This document shows positions 1-8,205 of a DNA stretch of 19,998 nucleotides, one piece after another; positions within the stretch are counted from its first letter, which is position 1; every line of letters begins with the position of its first letter. Origin of the DNA: Verrucomicrobiota bacterium. GTDB lineage: Bacteria > Verrucomicrobiota > Verrucomicrobiia > Opitutales > Opitutaceae. The stretch is from the NCBI GenBank assembly GCA_023430825.1, contig JAEYYL010000333.1:1-19998 (forward strand), in the 5' to 3' direction. A program made the translations under genes and the position numbers. The notes beneath the pieces are model-generated. The model saw only the letters and a list, made by a program, of their open reading frames with translations, was not told the origin of the DNA and ran no database searches.

Positions 1-725
1 CGCCCCGCCCCCCGCCCCCCCCCCCCCCGCGCCCGCTGCGATGCTGAAACAGCCTCGGGGAAGCTCGGCCCTCCAGCGCCTGCCCGCATCAGCGCATACG
101 CCATCATCGCCGTCGCGAAAAACGCCACGCCGTGGCTCATGCTCAGGTTCACCGTCTGATAATGGAGCAGCGGACTCGCCGCCCACACCGTGACGACGCC
201 CGTCAACGCCGCCTCGCGAGACCCGATCCACCGTGTGATCGCGCTCGCCGCCAGCACCAGCGCTGCGAGTGCGAGCGCGAAATGCCCCGATTGCAGGACG
301 ATCTGGTAAATGGCGTTATACCCGTCGCGCTCGAGTTCCTCCATGCCGAGCGCCATTCCGGTCGCGACGATCGCGTCGGCGACCAGATAGAATGGCAGCG
401 AAACCAGCCCCCAGCCCGTGCCGTATTTGTTCGGGATTCGCCCCGCGGCCGTGGGCGGCAGACCGAGCGCCGAGATGCGGTGGTCGGGCGCGAGCGTGTC
501 GCATTCCTGGAGGTCGTTGCGAAAATCCCAATCGCCGTCGACCATCGCCGAGCGCAGCCAGAGGTAGTTGAACGTGTTGTCGTAGCCGCGCAGCGCGCTG
601 CGCGCGGGGATCTCGGCCAGTTGCGAGGCGAAAAAAGCCACGCTTATCAACGCGCAGACTCCGATCCATCGCCGGAGGATTCGTTCCGTTCCCGTCGGCG
701 CCGCGCTATTCGACGAACAGGCCAT
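1..725 (-). CDS. Multi-spanning membrane protein, GT-C glycosyltransferase-like (3' end off the window)
   Basis: The reading frame opens at ATG 725, inside the end of the ATPase gene (20-bp overlap), and stays open to base 1, giving 241 residues with the C-terminus missing. A basic start (ERILRRW) is followed by about five hydrophobic segments: around residues 20-40, 90-110, 125-145, 155-172 and 182-198. The first outer loop contains YDNTFNYLWLRSAM, then GDWDF, and later NKYGTGWGLVSLPFYL. That layout (acidic loop, then an N-K-Y motif entering a helix) resembles GT39/PMT-like GT-C enzymes that use polyprenyl-phosphate sugars. The family assignment rests on pattern only. Placement at the end of the exporter operon suggests cotranscription. 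The last visible residues are a glycine-rich stretch from a poly-G tract, which may be an assembly artefact or a variable tract. Confidence 0.62.
   Translation of the reverse strand, partial: MACSSNSAAPTGTERILRRWIGVCALISVAFFASQLAEIPARSALRGYDNTFNYLWLRSAMVDGDWDFRNDLQECDTLAPDHRISALGLPPTAAGRIPNKYGTGWGLVSLPFYLVADAIVATGMALGMEELERDGYNAIYQIVLQSGHFALALAALVLAASAITRWIGSREAALTGVVTVWAASPLLHYQTVNLSMSHGVAFFATAMMAYALMRAGAGGPSFPEAVSASQRARGGGGRGAG
15..28. repeat. Homopolymer run of 14 C (poly-G in the coding strand)
   Basis: Bases 15-28 are an uninterrupted run of C inside a wider C-rich stretch (1-29). Read on the minus strand it encodes glycines in the partial membrane protein. It sits at the window edge, so a sequencing or assembly artefact at a contig end is possible; a slippage-prone tract is the alternative. 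Confidence 0.7.
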
Positions 726-1413
726 CGCGCATCGGCCGAACGCTGTCGCAACGCTGGGCAATCTCGGGATTGTGGGTCACGAGCACGACTGCCTGGCCGT
801 TCTCCTTCGCCAGGCGCGTGAGCAGGTCGAAGACGAGGTTCGAGTTCTTCACGTCGAGATTTCCCGTGGGCTCGTCGGCCAGGATGATCGCCGGCTGGTT
901 CGCCAGCGCGCGCGCGATCGCGACGCGCTGCTGCTCGCCACCGGAAAGCTGCGTCCCGAGCCGGTGCGTCTTGTCGCCGAGTCCGACCGACGCCAGCAAC
1001 GCCTGCGCACGGTCAGTCATCTCCGCCGGCGAAAGTTTCCCGAGCTTGCGCATCGGCATCATCACATTCTCCAGCGCGCTGAATTCCTGCATCAGAAAGT
1101 GAAACTGGAAAACGAAGCCGATGTGCTCGCAACGCGCCGCCGTGCGTTCGAGGTCGCTGCTGTTGGACATCAACCGCCCGCCGATCCAGATATCGCCCTC
1201 CTCCTGCCGGTCGAGCAGGCCGAGCAGGTAAAGCAGCGTCGATTTGCCGCAGCCGGACGGACCGACGATCGCATAGACATTGCCACGATGCGCTTCGAAC
1301 GAAACGCCGCGCAATACATGCACGCGGCCTTCGTCGTGGCCGAGATGGCGGTGGATGTTATGGCAACGCAAGGCGAGATCGGCGGGCGCGCCGGGCGGGA
1401 CGGGAGGGTTCAC
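706..1413 (-). CDS. LolD-type ABC transporter ATP-binding protein
   Basis: A 235-residue nucleotide-binding protein with all expected motifs: Walker A GPSGCGKST at 51-59, Q-loop Q103 in the LolD-like stretch FQFHFLMQEFSALENV, signature LSGGE at 156-160, Walker B IILADE at 176-181, and switch histidine H214. It would hydrolyse ATP in the cytoplasm to drive the adjacent LolC/E-like permease. The start is GTG at 1413, overlapping the permease stop by 4 bp (GTGA), which implies translational coupling. Its own end overlaps the next membrane-protein gene. LolD-family ATPases serve both lipoprotein release and MacB/Dev-like export. The TolC and adaptor genes upstream make an exporter role more likely here than canonical lipoprotein sorting. 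Confidence 0.9.
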   Translation of the reverse strand: MNPPVPPGAPADLALRCHNIHRHLGHDEGRVHVLRGVSFEAHRGNVYAIVGPSGCGKSTLLYLLGLLDRQEEGDIWIGGRLMSNSSDLERTAARCEHIGFVFQFHFLMQEFSALENVMMPMRKLGKLSPAEMTDRAQALLASVGLGDKTHRLGTQLSGGEQQRVAIARALANQPAIILADEPTGNLDVKNSNLVFDLLTRLAKENGQAVVLVTHNPEIAQRCDSVRPMRDGLFVE

Positions 1414-2654
1414 TGCGCCGTCCCCCGAATGACATCGCCCGGCTCCAGTCGCGCGGCGCGGCGGGCGGGCACCAGGCTCGCGATCATCACCATCGTCACC
1501 GCCGTCGCGACCGCCGCGACGTAATGCCAGGGCGACCAGGCGACGATGAATGTATCCGCTTTGAAGATACCCGTGATCCGCAACGGCATGAGCGAGACGC
1601 CGAAGGTGATCGCGGCGCCGAGCAGGCAGCCGGCCGCGGTTCCGATCGCCAGCACGATCCCCGCCTGCCAGAGGAAAATCCGCGAAATGTCCTCCCGCGT
1701 GTAGCCCATCGAGCGCAGGATTGCGATCTCCTTGGTCTTCTCGAGGACGATCATCGCGAGCGTGTTGAACATCGCCAGGCCGGCGATCAGTGTGAACACC
1801 GAGACGGTGATCGCCGTCGAGATGCGCAACGCCCGAAAGACCTCCAGCCAGGTTTTTTCGCGGAACTGCCAGGGCCGGACCAGATGCTTCAGGACCTCCG
1901 ACATGTGGGCCGCATCCTCCGGCGCGCGGTCCTTGTCGATCAGATTCACTTGAATGAACGACGCCCCGGTCGGCCGGCGAAACAGCGAGCGGGCCTCGCT
2001 CATGTGCAGATAGAGGCGCGTGCGATCCATGTCGCCGACGCCCGTTTCGAAAATCGCGCTCACCCGGTAGCGCCGCTGCTCGCCGCGCGCCTCGAGCTGG
2101 AACGAATCGCCGACCGACAACTGCAGCCGGGTCGCCATCTCGCTGCCGAGGATCGCGCCCGTCTCCGCGCTGCGAAAATCCGCCGGATCGCCCTGCACGA
2201 TCTGTTTCAACAAATCCGACACCCGCACGTGCGAGTCGAAATCGATGCCATAGGCACGCACCGAATCGCTGCCGAAGGTGCTGCGAATCGTCACCGGCGC
2301 GGTCACCACCGCCGAAGTCGCCGAGACGTTGGCGAAACGAGCCAGCGCTGCCCGGATGCGTTCGGGTTCGTCGATGCCCTCAATGAATTTCCGGCCCTCC
2401 GTCTGACGAACCACAAACTGCGAGCCGGCGCCGCCCACCGCCATGCTGCGCATCGTGTCCTGGATTCGGTCCTGGATGCGAATGGCGCCGTCGGTGCCGA
2501 GCACGGTTCGAATGAAAAAATCCTCGAAACCGCTCGTCGTCGCCTGGGTGACGACGAACAGCCCCACGCCGAGAATGATGCACGACAGGCTCATCGCCAT
2601 GGCGCGCTTCTTCGCCGTGAGAAAACGATACGCGATGCGCAGATTGGGAGACAT
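1410..2654 (-). CDS. LolC/LolE-type ABC transporter permease (MacB_PCD plus FtsX domains)
   Basis: 414 residues. One transmembrane helix lies near residues 20-40, just before TSGFEDFF, which recalls the post-helix motif of LolC/E. A periplasmic MacB-like domain follows (about 45-270), then three helices near 277-300, 325-350 and 372-396. Between helices 2 and 3, EKTKEIAILRSMG is the typical coupling-helix sequence of FtsX-type permeases, and PARRAARLEPGDVIRG is the conserved tail. The protein would sit in the inner membrane and pair with the downstream LolD-like ATPase. It lies 21 bp after the adaptor gene and overlaps the ATPase gene by 4 bp. A canonical LolCDE system normally lacks a dedicated adaptor and TolC gene, so this is better read as the permease of a tripartite exporter. 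Confidence 0.85.
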   Translation of the reverse strand: MSPNLRIAYRFLTAKKRAMAMSLSCIILGVGLFVVTQATTSGFEDFFIRTVLGTDGAIRIQDRIQDTMRSMAVGGAGSQFVVRQTEGRKFIEGIDEPERIRAALARFANVSATSAVVTAPVTIRSTFGSDSVRAYGIDFDSHVRVSDLLKQIVQGDPADFRSAETGAILGSEMATRLQLSVGDSFQLEARGEQRRYRVSAIFETGVGDMDRTRLYLHMSEARSLFRRPTGASFIQVNLIDKDRAPEDAAHMSEVLKHLVRPWQFREKTWLEVFRALRISTAITVSVFTLIAGLAMFNTLAMIVLEKTKEIAILRSMGYTREDISRIFLWQAGIVLAIGTAAGCLLGAAITFGVSLMPLRITGIFKADTFIVAWSPWHYVAAVATAVTMVMIASLVPARRAARLEPGDVIRGTAQ

Positions 2655-2675
2655 GTCCGCGAAAAAACGGCGAGC

Positions 2676-3779
2676 CTAGTCGGCGGGCGCGGGCACTGCC
2701 TTCACCCGGTCGCCGTCGCGGAAAGTGTCGATTTCCTCGACGATCACCTGGTCGCCCGTCTTCAACCCTTCCAAAATTTCGACCGCGGTCAGGCTGACGT
2801 AGCCGACCTTCACCGGTTGCAGCCGCACGCGTCCGCCATCGACGACCAGCACGTGATTGCCGAACAGCGCGCGACGCGGGATGATCGTCTCCGACGGCCG
2901 CTCCGCCACGACGATCGTGACTTCGCCGGTGAGACCGGGGACGAGTTTCTCCCGCGCGATCTTCACCTCGAGATGGACGACATAGCGCTGCGTCGCCGGA
3001 TCGGCCGTCGGCAGGATTTTCGTGACGGTCGCCTCGTAATGATCGTCGCCGTAGCCGAGGAACCGCACGCGCGCGTTCTGGCCCACGCGGACGCCCGCGA
3101 AATTCTCCTCGCTGACCTTGGCCTCGACGGTCCGGCTGGTGCTGATGATCACGGCGAGCGGCGAACCGCCGCCGATCAAGTCGCCCGGGCGTGCCAGAAC
3201 TTCGGATACAACGCCGTCGAACGGCGCGCGCACCGTCATCTTCTCGAGCTGGCGGCGCTTCACCTTCAGCGAATTCTCGTAGCTGGCGAGCTGGTGATCG
3301 TTGGCGATCTGCTCGAGTTCGAGCTGCTGCTCGATCTGCTTCACCTCGCGGCGGCGACGCTCGAGTTCGAACTGCGGATAATTGCCCGACTGGGCGAGCC
3401 GCTCGAAGTTTTCCAGATTCTCCCGGGCGGTCAGCAGCCCGACGCGGGTCGCGGAGCCGATCTCAAGACTCTTCCGTCGCGCGGCGTAGTCGCTCTCGGT
3501 CTGCGCGATGTCCAGCTCCAGGTCGGTGGGATCGATCTGCACCAGCACCATGCCCTTCGTCACCGGCAGGCCGGGATCGAGTTCGCTTTCGATCACGCGC
3601 CCGCCACCCTCGCTCTTCAGTTCCATTTGATACTCGGCCTTCACCGTGACGCTGCCGGAGACCGCGTTCACCGCCAGCCCGGGGGAGGCGACCGCCACGC
3701 GGGCGGTCGGCCGGAGCAGGCCGGCCAGCACGAGGGCTGCCCCGATGAGGACGGCGACAACAAGGAGGATCTTTTTCAT
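2676..3779 (-). CDS. HlyD/RND-type periplasmic adaptor (membrane fusion protein)
   Basis: 367 residues from the ATG at 3779, chosen because it begins a clean signal anchor (MKKILLVVAVLIGAALVLAG) and overlaps the stop of the upstream outer-membrane gene by 4 bp (ATGA). The frame is open 26 codons further upstream, but that stretch lies inside the neighbour and is arginine-rich. After the anchor come half a lipoyl domain (GGGRVIESELDPGLPVTKG), a long alpha-hairpin of charged heptad-like sequence (about 85-190), the second lipoyl half (VRAPFDGVVSEVLARPGDLI), then beta-barrel and membrane-proximal regions. Such proteins bridge an inner-membrane pump to a TolC channel. The order TolC, adaptor, permease, ATPase supports a single export machine; its substrate cannot be told from sequence. 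Confidence 0.88.
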   Translation of the reverse strand: MKKILLVVAVLIGAALVLAGLLRPTARVAVASPGLAVNAVSGSVTVKAEYQMELKSEGGGRVIESELDPGLPVTKGMVLVQIDPTDLELDIAQTESDYAARRKSLEIGSATRVGLLTARENLENFERLAQSGNYPQFELERRRREVKQIEQQLELEQIANDHQLASYENSLKVKRRQLEKMTVRAPFDGVVSEVLARPGDLIGGGSPLAVIISTSRTVEAKVSEENFAGVRVGQNARVRFLGYGDDHYEATVTKILPTADPATQRYVVHLEVKIAREKLVPGLTGEVTIVVAERPSETIIPRRALFGNHVLVVDGGRVRLQPVKVGYVSLTAVEILEGLKTGDQVIVEEIDTFRDGDRVKAVPAPAD

Positions 3780-5149
3780 CGAAGGTGGGACGGAAGATTG
3801 GCGAGCGCGGGATCGGCGAGCAGCGTGGCCACGAAATCGGTCACGCGCATGAGGCATTCTCCACGCACGTTGTAGGTGTCGATCAACGACCCGGCGCGGT
3901 TGAACTCGGCCGAGCGCAGGTCGGCCGGCGAGATCGCGCCGCGGGCCGCGTCGGCCTGCGTGCGTTTGAAAACCTCGTCGTTCACGCGCACCTGACGCTG
4001 ATGCAGTTCGAGGCTGCGGACGGAGAAGCGCAGCTGGCGCAGCTTGGCCCGCGCATTATCGAGCACGGCGGACGACGATTCGGCGAAATTGCGCTCGGCC
4101 ATGCGCCGCCGGATGAGGGCGTTGCGCTTGATCGCGCGGGTGGCGAAACCGTCGAAGATCGACCACTCCACTCGCACGCCGGCGTAGTAGGCCGTCACCC
4201 CGTATTTATCGCCGATGTTCCGCGTGTAGCTCTGCTCGTCCTGGCTCGTGCCGACAATGAGGTTGACCTTCGGCTTCAGTCGCGCGCTCGCGATCTCGTA
4301 ATTGAGTTTCTCCATCTCGAGCTGGTCGCGCATGATCCGCAACCCGTAGGACCGGTTCTCCTGGTCGCCGGCGAACTCCGCGAGCAGGGCTTCGCACTCC
4401 TCGAGCGAGATCGAGATGTCCGGTATCCCGTCGGGGATCTGTTCGTCGGCGAGCGGTTCCCCTCCGTAGAGCTTGGCGAAATTTTTCTTCGACCACTCGT
4501 AGTCTTCGACCACGCGGTCGAGCGACAATCGCGCCTGATCCATGCCCAACGTCGGGCCAAACAAGTCCGCTTCCGAGATCTGCCCCTGATCGAACCGTTC
4601 CTGCGCCAGCGCCAGCTGCGCCTCGGTCAACTTCACGCTCTCCCGGGTGCGGGCCAGTCCCGCCTTCTTCACGATCAATTGCAGGTAACCGGAGCGGATC
4701 TCCGACACCAGCAGCCGATACGCTTCGACCGTCTGCCCCTGCACGACCCGCTGCTGCAATTCGGCGATACGCGAGGTGTTGATCAACGCCCCCCAGTGAT
4801 ACAGCGGCTGGGACAGATTGAGCGAATAGGCCGATTTCTGCGACGTGTAGGGACTGAGCGGATCGCCCCGCCGCTCCTCGTGGTTCACCGGAAAATACGT
4901 CAGCGAGCCCGAGACCTGCGGCAGCCGCTGCGCGTCCGTCATCGCCCGCTGGTTCTCCGTCAACGCCTCGTCCATGTTGCGCGCGATCATCCGCGGCGAC
5001 TGGCGCACCGCCTCCTCGAGCAGCGTTTTCAGCCCCGGAAAATACGTCTCTGGCACCGGCAGCGAGGAGTTCGGCAGGGGTTGCGAACGAAGGAGCGCGG
5101 AAAAACAAAACAGGAAGCCGAAGACAAGGCGACGAAGGCGGCGGTGCAT
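3776..5149 (-). CDS. TolC-family outer-membrane efflux protein
   Basis: 457 residues from the ATG at 5149, preferred because it gives a standard signal peptide (MHRRLRRLVFGFLFCFSALL). An earlier in-frame start at 5224 would put 25 non-hydrophobic residues in front. The mature part has the two-repeat helical pattern of the OEP family: LLEEAVRQSPRMIARNMDEAL near the N-terminus, a first pair of long helices with QPLYHWGALINTSRIAELQQ, and a second repeat with GVTAYYAGVRVEWSIFDGFATRAIKR. Such proteins trimerise into an outer-membrane and periplasmic tunnel. It is the first gene of the minus-strand operon and overlaps the adaptor gene by 4 bp. No Shine-Dalgarno sequence is apparent upstream of the chosen start. 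Confidence 0.87.
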   Translation of the reverse strand: MHRRLRRLVFGFLFCFSALLRSQPLPNSSLPVPETYFPGLKTLLEEAVRQSPRMIARNMDEALTENQRAMTDAQRLPQVSGSLTYFPVNHEERRGDPLSPYTSQKSAYSLNLSQPLYHWGALINTSRIAELQQRVVQGQTVEAYRLLVSEIRSGYLQLIVKKAGLARTRESVKLTEAQLALAQERFDQGQISEADLFGPTLGMDQARLSLDRVVEDYEWSKKNFAKLYGGEPLADEQIPDGIPDISISLEECEALLAEFAGDQENRSYGLRIMRDQLEMEKLNYEIASARLKPKVNLIVGTSQDEQSYTRNIGDKYGVTAYYAGVRVEWSIFDGFATRAIKRNALIRRRMAERNFAESSSAVLDNARAKLRQLRFSVRSLELHQRQVRVNDEVFKRTQADAARGAISPADLRSAEFNRAGSLIDTYNVRGECLMRVTDFVATLLADPALANLPSHLR

Positions 5150-5352
5150 CAGTGGGTTGGCGACGTGAGAATTTCCCGCGTCGAATGACAACGCGAGCCG
5201 CAATGCAGCAAATTCTGGAGACAAGCGAAAGTCTTTTAGTTCCGTCGAAAACGGCGGCGATGCGGGACGCCCGCCAGCTCCCCACTCGCGCGCGCTGGGC
5301 CGTCTTTGGCTTTGCGCTGGCGCCGCGTCCCACCTAAGCCTCCGCCACGACC
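5150..5352. promoter_or_regulatory. Divergent intergenic region between exporter operon and polysaccharide cluster
   Basis: A 203-bp gap between two genes transcribed away from each other, so it should hold promoters for both operons. The stretch 5190-5250 is noticeably more AT-rich than the surroundings. I could not pick convincing -35/-10 pairs, operators or ribosome binding sites by eye, and no convincing small gene is visible in it. Confidence 0.5.
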
Positions 5353-6330
5353 ATGCTCAAGGCCTTCATCACCGGCATCACCGGCCAGGACGGTTCCTAT
5401 CTCTGCGAACTCCTGCTCGAAAAAGGCTACGAGGTGCACGGCCTCGTCCACCGCCCCGACGCGCTCGGCAACAGCAACATTCGCCATCTCGTCGCGGACA
5501 CCTCCGTCCTCGGCAAACGCCTTTTCCTGCACAATGGCGCATTCGAAGACGCGACCCACTTGCGCCGCATCATCAGCCGCGCGCGTCCGAACGAGTTCTA
5601 CCATCTCGCCGGCCAGTCGAGCCCGCGGCTCAGCCTCGAACTGCCCGAGAGTTCGGTCGACAGCATCGGCATGGCCACGTTGCGCCTTCTCGAGATCCTC
5701 CGCGACCTGCCCGATCCGCCGAAATTTCTCTACGCGTCGAGCAGCGAAGTCTTCGGCTCTCCCCCGCACGCGCCGCAGGACGAGATGACGCCGGTCAACC
5801 CGACCACGCCCTACGGCGCCGCGAAGGCATTCTCCCAGCAGATGGCGCGCATCTACCGTATCGCCTACGGGCTGCAGACCTGCGCGGTGATTCTCTACAA
5901 CCACGAATCGCCGCGCCGCAGCAGCAATTTCGTGACGATGAAAGTCGCCCGCGCCGCCGCGCGCATCAAACGCGGGCTGCAAAAGGAACTCACGCTCGGC
6001 AGCCTCGAAGGCCGGCGCGACTGGGGCTGGGCGCCCGACTATGTCCGCGGCATGTGGCTGATCCTGCAGGAACCGAAGGTCGACGATTTCGTCCTCGCCA
6101 CCGGCACGTTGCACAGCGTCGCCGACATGGTCGCCTCGGCGTTCGACTGCGTGGGCCTGAACTGGCGCGACCACGTGCGGCACGACGCTGCGCTCGTCAC
6201 GACGGTCGAGCCGGTGGCTCCGTGCGGCAACCCCGGCAAGGCGCGTCGCATTCTCGGCTGGGAAAACACCGTGCCGTTCAAGGACATGGTCGCACGCCTG
6301 GTGGAGTCGGAACTGCAGAAACTCGGCTGA
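5353..6330 (+). CDS. gmd: GDP-mannose 4,6-dehydratase
   Basis: 325 residues of the extended short-chain dehydrogenase family. The Rossmann motif is GITGQDGSYL at residues 8-17, followed by ELLLEKGYEVHGLVHR. The catalytic set is S130/S131-E132 (ASSSEVFG) and Y154-x3-K158 (YGAAK). Gmd hallmarks include NHESPRR (183-189) with following NFVTMKV, RDWGWAPDYV, LATGTLHSV, and a C-terminal GNPGKARRILGW. The enzyme converts GDP-D-mannose to GDP-4-keto-6-deoxymannose, precursor of GDP-fucose, GDP-rhamnose or GDP-perosamine. No reductase or aminotransferase that would finish the pathway lies in this window. It is slightly shorter than E. coli Gmd (373) but within the range of the family. It opens the plus-strand cluster. 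Confidence 0.82.
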   Translation: MLKAFITGITGQDGSYLCELLLEKGYEVHGLVHRPDALGNSNIRHLVADTSVLGKRLFLHNGAFEDATHLRRIISRARPNEFYHLAGQSSPRLSLELPESSVDSIGMATLRLLEILRDLPDPPKFLYASSSEVFGSPPHAPQDEMTPVNPTTPYGAAKAFSQQMARIYRIAYGLQTCAVILYNHESPRRSSNFVTMKVARAAARIKRGLQKELTLGSLEGRRDWGWAPDYVRGMWLILQEPKVDDFVLATGTLHSVADMVASAFDCVGLNWRDHVRHDAALVTTVEPVAPCGNPGKARRILGWENTVPFKDMVARLVESELQKLG

Positions 6331-6363
6331 GGCGCCGCACCTTCGCGACGCCGACGCCCGTCT

Positions 6364-6597
6364 ATGAAGAGTCGCGTTTTCACGCTCCTGCTCATGGCGG
6401 TTTCGCTTTTTGCCGCTACGGGCTGCCGAACGCCACCGAAGGAGATCGACGGCCGCAAAGTCGTCGGCGTGCGCTGGGTGGACGGAAAACCCGTTTATCT
6501 CGTCGAGGACGCAAGCGGCGACGGCGTCACGATGGAAGCCGCCGCCGAGGAAGCGCGCGAAGCGGGGCGCGGCGTGGTGTTCAAACCGCTCGAGTGA
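6364..6597 (+). CDS. Small predicted lipoprotein
   Basis: 77 residues. The first 21 form a lipoprotein signal: basic MKSR, a hydrophobic stretch, then AATGC with the candidate lipidated cysteine at 21. The lipobox is slightly atypical (A-T-G at -3 to -1). The mature 56 residues are hydrophilic (EIDGRKVVGVRWVDGKPVYL, then an acidic and alanine-rich helix) and match no family I recognise. It lies 33 bp after gmd and 84 bp before the ABC-2 permease on the same strand, so it is probably cotranscribed. No Shine-Dalgarno sequence is visible. A structural or accessory role at the envelope is only a guess. Confidence 0.6.
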   Translation: MKSRVFTLLLMAVSLFAATGCRTPPKEIDGRKVVGVRWVDGKPVYLVEDASGDGVTMEAAAEEAREAGRGVVFKPLE

Positions 6598-6681
6598 GGG
6601 TCGGCTCTGCGACCGTCTCGTGCGCGCCAAAGATGTTTGCTCGCGCGTGAACGCATTCTTTGCCGAAGTCTGCCGGACTGC

Positions 6682-7509
6682 ATGATGAACACGTCCTCGT
6701 GGAATCCGCTCACGCCCTTCCGCCTGCTCTGGGTGCATCGCGAGCTGCTGCATCAATTCACGCGCCGCACGATCGAGACGCGACACAAGGGCAGTGTGCT
6801 GGGCGTGATCTGGACGATCCTCACGCCCCTGCTGTCGCTCGGGCTTTACTCCTTCGTTTTCGGCTACGTGGTCGGCGCGCGCTACAACCAGGTGCCGAAC
6901 GAGACGAAGTTCGATTATCCGCTGGGGATGTTTCTCGGTCTGGTGTTGTTTCAATTTCTCGGCGAAATCCTCGGCCAATCGCCGGCGACGATCGTCACCC
7001 AGCCGAACTTCGTGAAAAAGGTCGTTTTCCCGCTCGAGATCCTGCCCGTCGCGGTGGTCGGCGCTGCCGCGTTCAATGCCGCGATCAGCCTCGGTCTCGC
7101 GCTGCTCGGCATCCTCGTCGTCGGTCCCGGATTCGATCCGCACGCGCTCCAACTCCTCCTCATCCTTCCCCCCGTGCTGCTGATCGGCTTGGGGTGCGCC
7201 TGGTTCCTGGCGGCGTTCGGCGTGTTCATCCGCGACATCGCCAACGCCATGCCGTTTCTGATCCAGGTGCTCGTTTACACGAGCTTCGTCTTTTTTCCCC
7301 TCAGCATGGTCCAGGGCACCGCAGCGTGGTCGATCCTGCGCTTCAATCCCCTGCTACACGCCGTGGAAGCGACGCGGCGCACGGTGCTCTGGCACCAGTC
7401 CGCCAATGTGGACAGCCTCCTCTTCCTCTGGCTCACCGGCCTCGTCCTCTGTTACCTCGGCTACGTGTTCTTCGCCAAAACCCGCACCGCATTCGCCGAC
7501 GTGTTGTAA
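6682..7509 (+). CDS. wzm: ABC-2 type polysaccharide export permease (Wzm-like)
   Basis: 275 residues from the ATG at 6682; a second ATG follows directly at 6685. The frame is open back to 6637, but the extra 15 codons look non-coding. The N-terminal amphipathic part (LLWVHRELLHQFTRRTIETRHKGSVLGVIWTILTPLLSLGLY) enters the first of six expected helices and is the classic start of Wzm/TagG permeases. NFVKKVVFPLEILP and FIRDIANAMPFLIQ are further family marks. Such permeases move lipid-linked glycans across the inner membrane with a separate ATPase (Wzt/TagH). No Wzt-type gene is present in the window; the only ATPase, at 706-1413, is of LolD type in another operon. Confidence 0.87.
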   Translation: MMNTSSWNPLTPFRLLWVHRELLHQFTRRTIETRHKGSVLGVIWTILTPLLSLGLYSFVFGYVVGARYNQVPNETKFDYPLGMFLGLVLFQFLGEILGQSPATIVTQPNFVKKVVFPLEILPVAVVGAAAFNAAISLGLALLGILVVGPGFDPHALQLLLILPPVLLIGLGCAWFLAAFGVFIRDIANAMPFLIQVLVYTSFVFFPLSMVQGTAAWSILRFNPLLHAVEATRRTVLWHQSANVDSLLFLWLTGLVLCYLGYVFFAKTRTAFADVL

Positions 7510-7590
7510 ACGGCACGACGCGCGACGCACGGTCGCGCGCTGCGGGCTTGCGGAGCCCCGCCGTTTTCGGAGCATGGTTCGTTTTCGCCG

Positions 7591-8205
7591 ATGCTCCCCC
7601 TCGAAAATTATCCGGACGCGCCCGATCTGTTTCACGCCTACCGTTACTGGCTCTCCTTCCCCTCGGTGCAGCGCAGACCGGGCGGGTGGGAGTTCGAGCA
7701 CCGCTTCTATCCCGACTACCTCTTCGTGGGCGGCGCCTCCTTCGCGATTCACCGAACCGCGGTAAAATACTGCACCGGGTCGGGCCTGGACATCGGCGCA
7801 GGACTCTGGCCGCTGCCCGGTGCGGTAGCCATCGATCTCCAACGCGGCCCCGGGCAGGGGCGTTCGCTCGACGAGTTTCCCGCCGGATCCCAGGACTACG
7901 TTTTCAGTTCCCACTGCCTCGAGCACATCGAAGCCTGGCGCGAGGCGCTCGTTGAATGGGTCGCCCGCCTCAAATCCGGCGGCCGCCTTTTCCTTTACCT
8001 GCCTCACCCCACCTGCGCCATTTGGCGCCCCGGATCTCCCTTCGTGGGCGATGGTCACAAATGGGCACCCACGCCCGAAATCGTCAAAACCACGCTCGCC
8101 GAACTCGGAGGACACACGATCGCCAGCGACGACGGGCCCGACGCCATGGAAAGCTTTTTTGTTTGCGCCGAATTCGGCCTGCCGCCGCGCTCCTCCCTCC
8201 CATGA
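7591..8205 (+). CDS. Class I SAM-dependent methyltransferase
   Basis: 204 residues with a short Rossmann methyltransferase core: motif I GLDIGAG at 65-71, acidic residue D82 ending strand 2 (AVAIDLQ), FSSHCLEHI (105-113) matching the Methyltransf_11 post-motif, and LKSGGRLFLYLP (127-138). It lacks extra domains. The substrate is unknown; a sugar or polysaccharide hydroxyl is likely given its neighbours. The start at 7591 leaves an 81-bp gap after the permease. The stop overlaps the ATG of the sulfotransferase gene by 4 bp (ATGA at 8202-8205), so the two should be translated together. Confidence 0.8.
   Translation: MLPLENYPDAPDLFHAYRYWLSFPSVQRRPGGWEFEHRFYPDYLFVGGASFAIHRTAVKYCTGSGLDIGAGLWPLPGAVAIDLQRGPGQGRSLDEFPAGSQDYVFSSHCLEHIEAWREALVEWVARLKSGGRLFLYLPHPTCAIWRPGSPFVGDGHKWAPTPEIVKTTLAELGGHTIASDDGPDAMESFFVCAEFGLPPRSSLP

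Noticed and set aside
316..669. 117-codon minus-strand frame starting at 669
   Set aside because: The alternative frame starting at 725 gives hydrophobic helices and a GT-C-like loop, whereas this one is arginine-rich and featureless.
706..1413. The LolD-like ATPase as the missing partner of the Wzm-type permease
   Set aside because: It is in a different, divergent operon, coupled to its own LolC/E-type permease, and carries LolD-specific rather than Wzt-specific sequence.
1524..3875. A 783-codon open frame on the plus strand, opposite the permease and adaptor genes
   Set aside because: It is arginine/histidine/aspartate-rich without domains and lies opposite genes with clear family motifs; long antisense frames are common in GC-rich DNA.
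5236..7152. A 638-codon open frame on the minus strand
   Set aside because: It covers gmd, the lipoprotein and the permease in antisense, has shadow-like composition and no recognisable domain.
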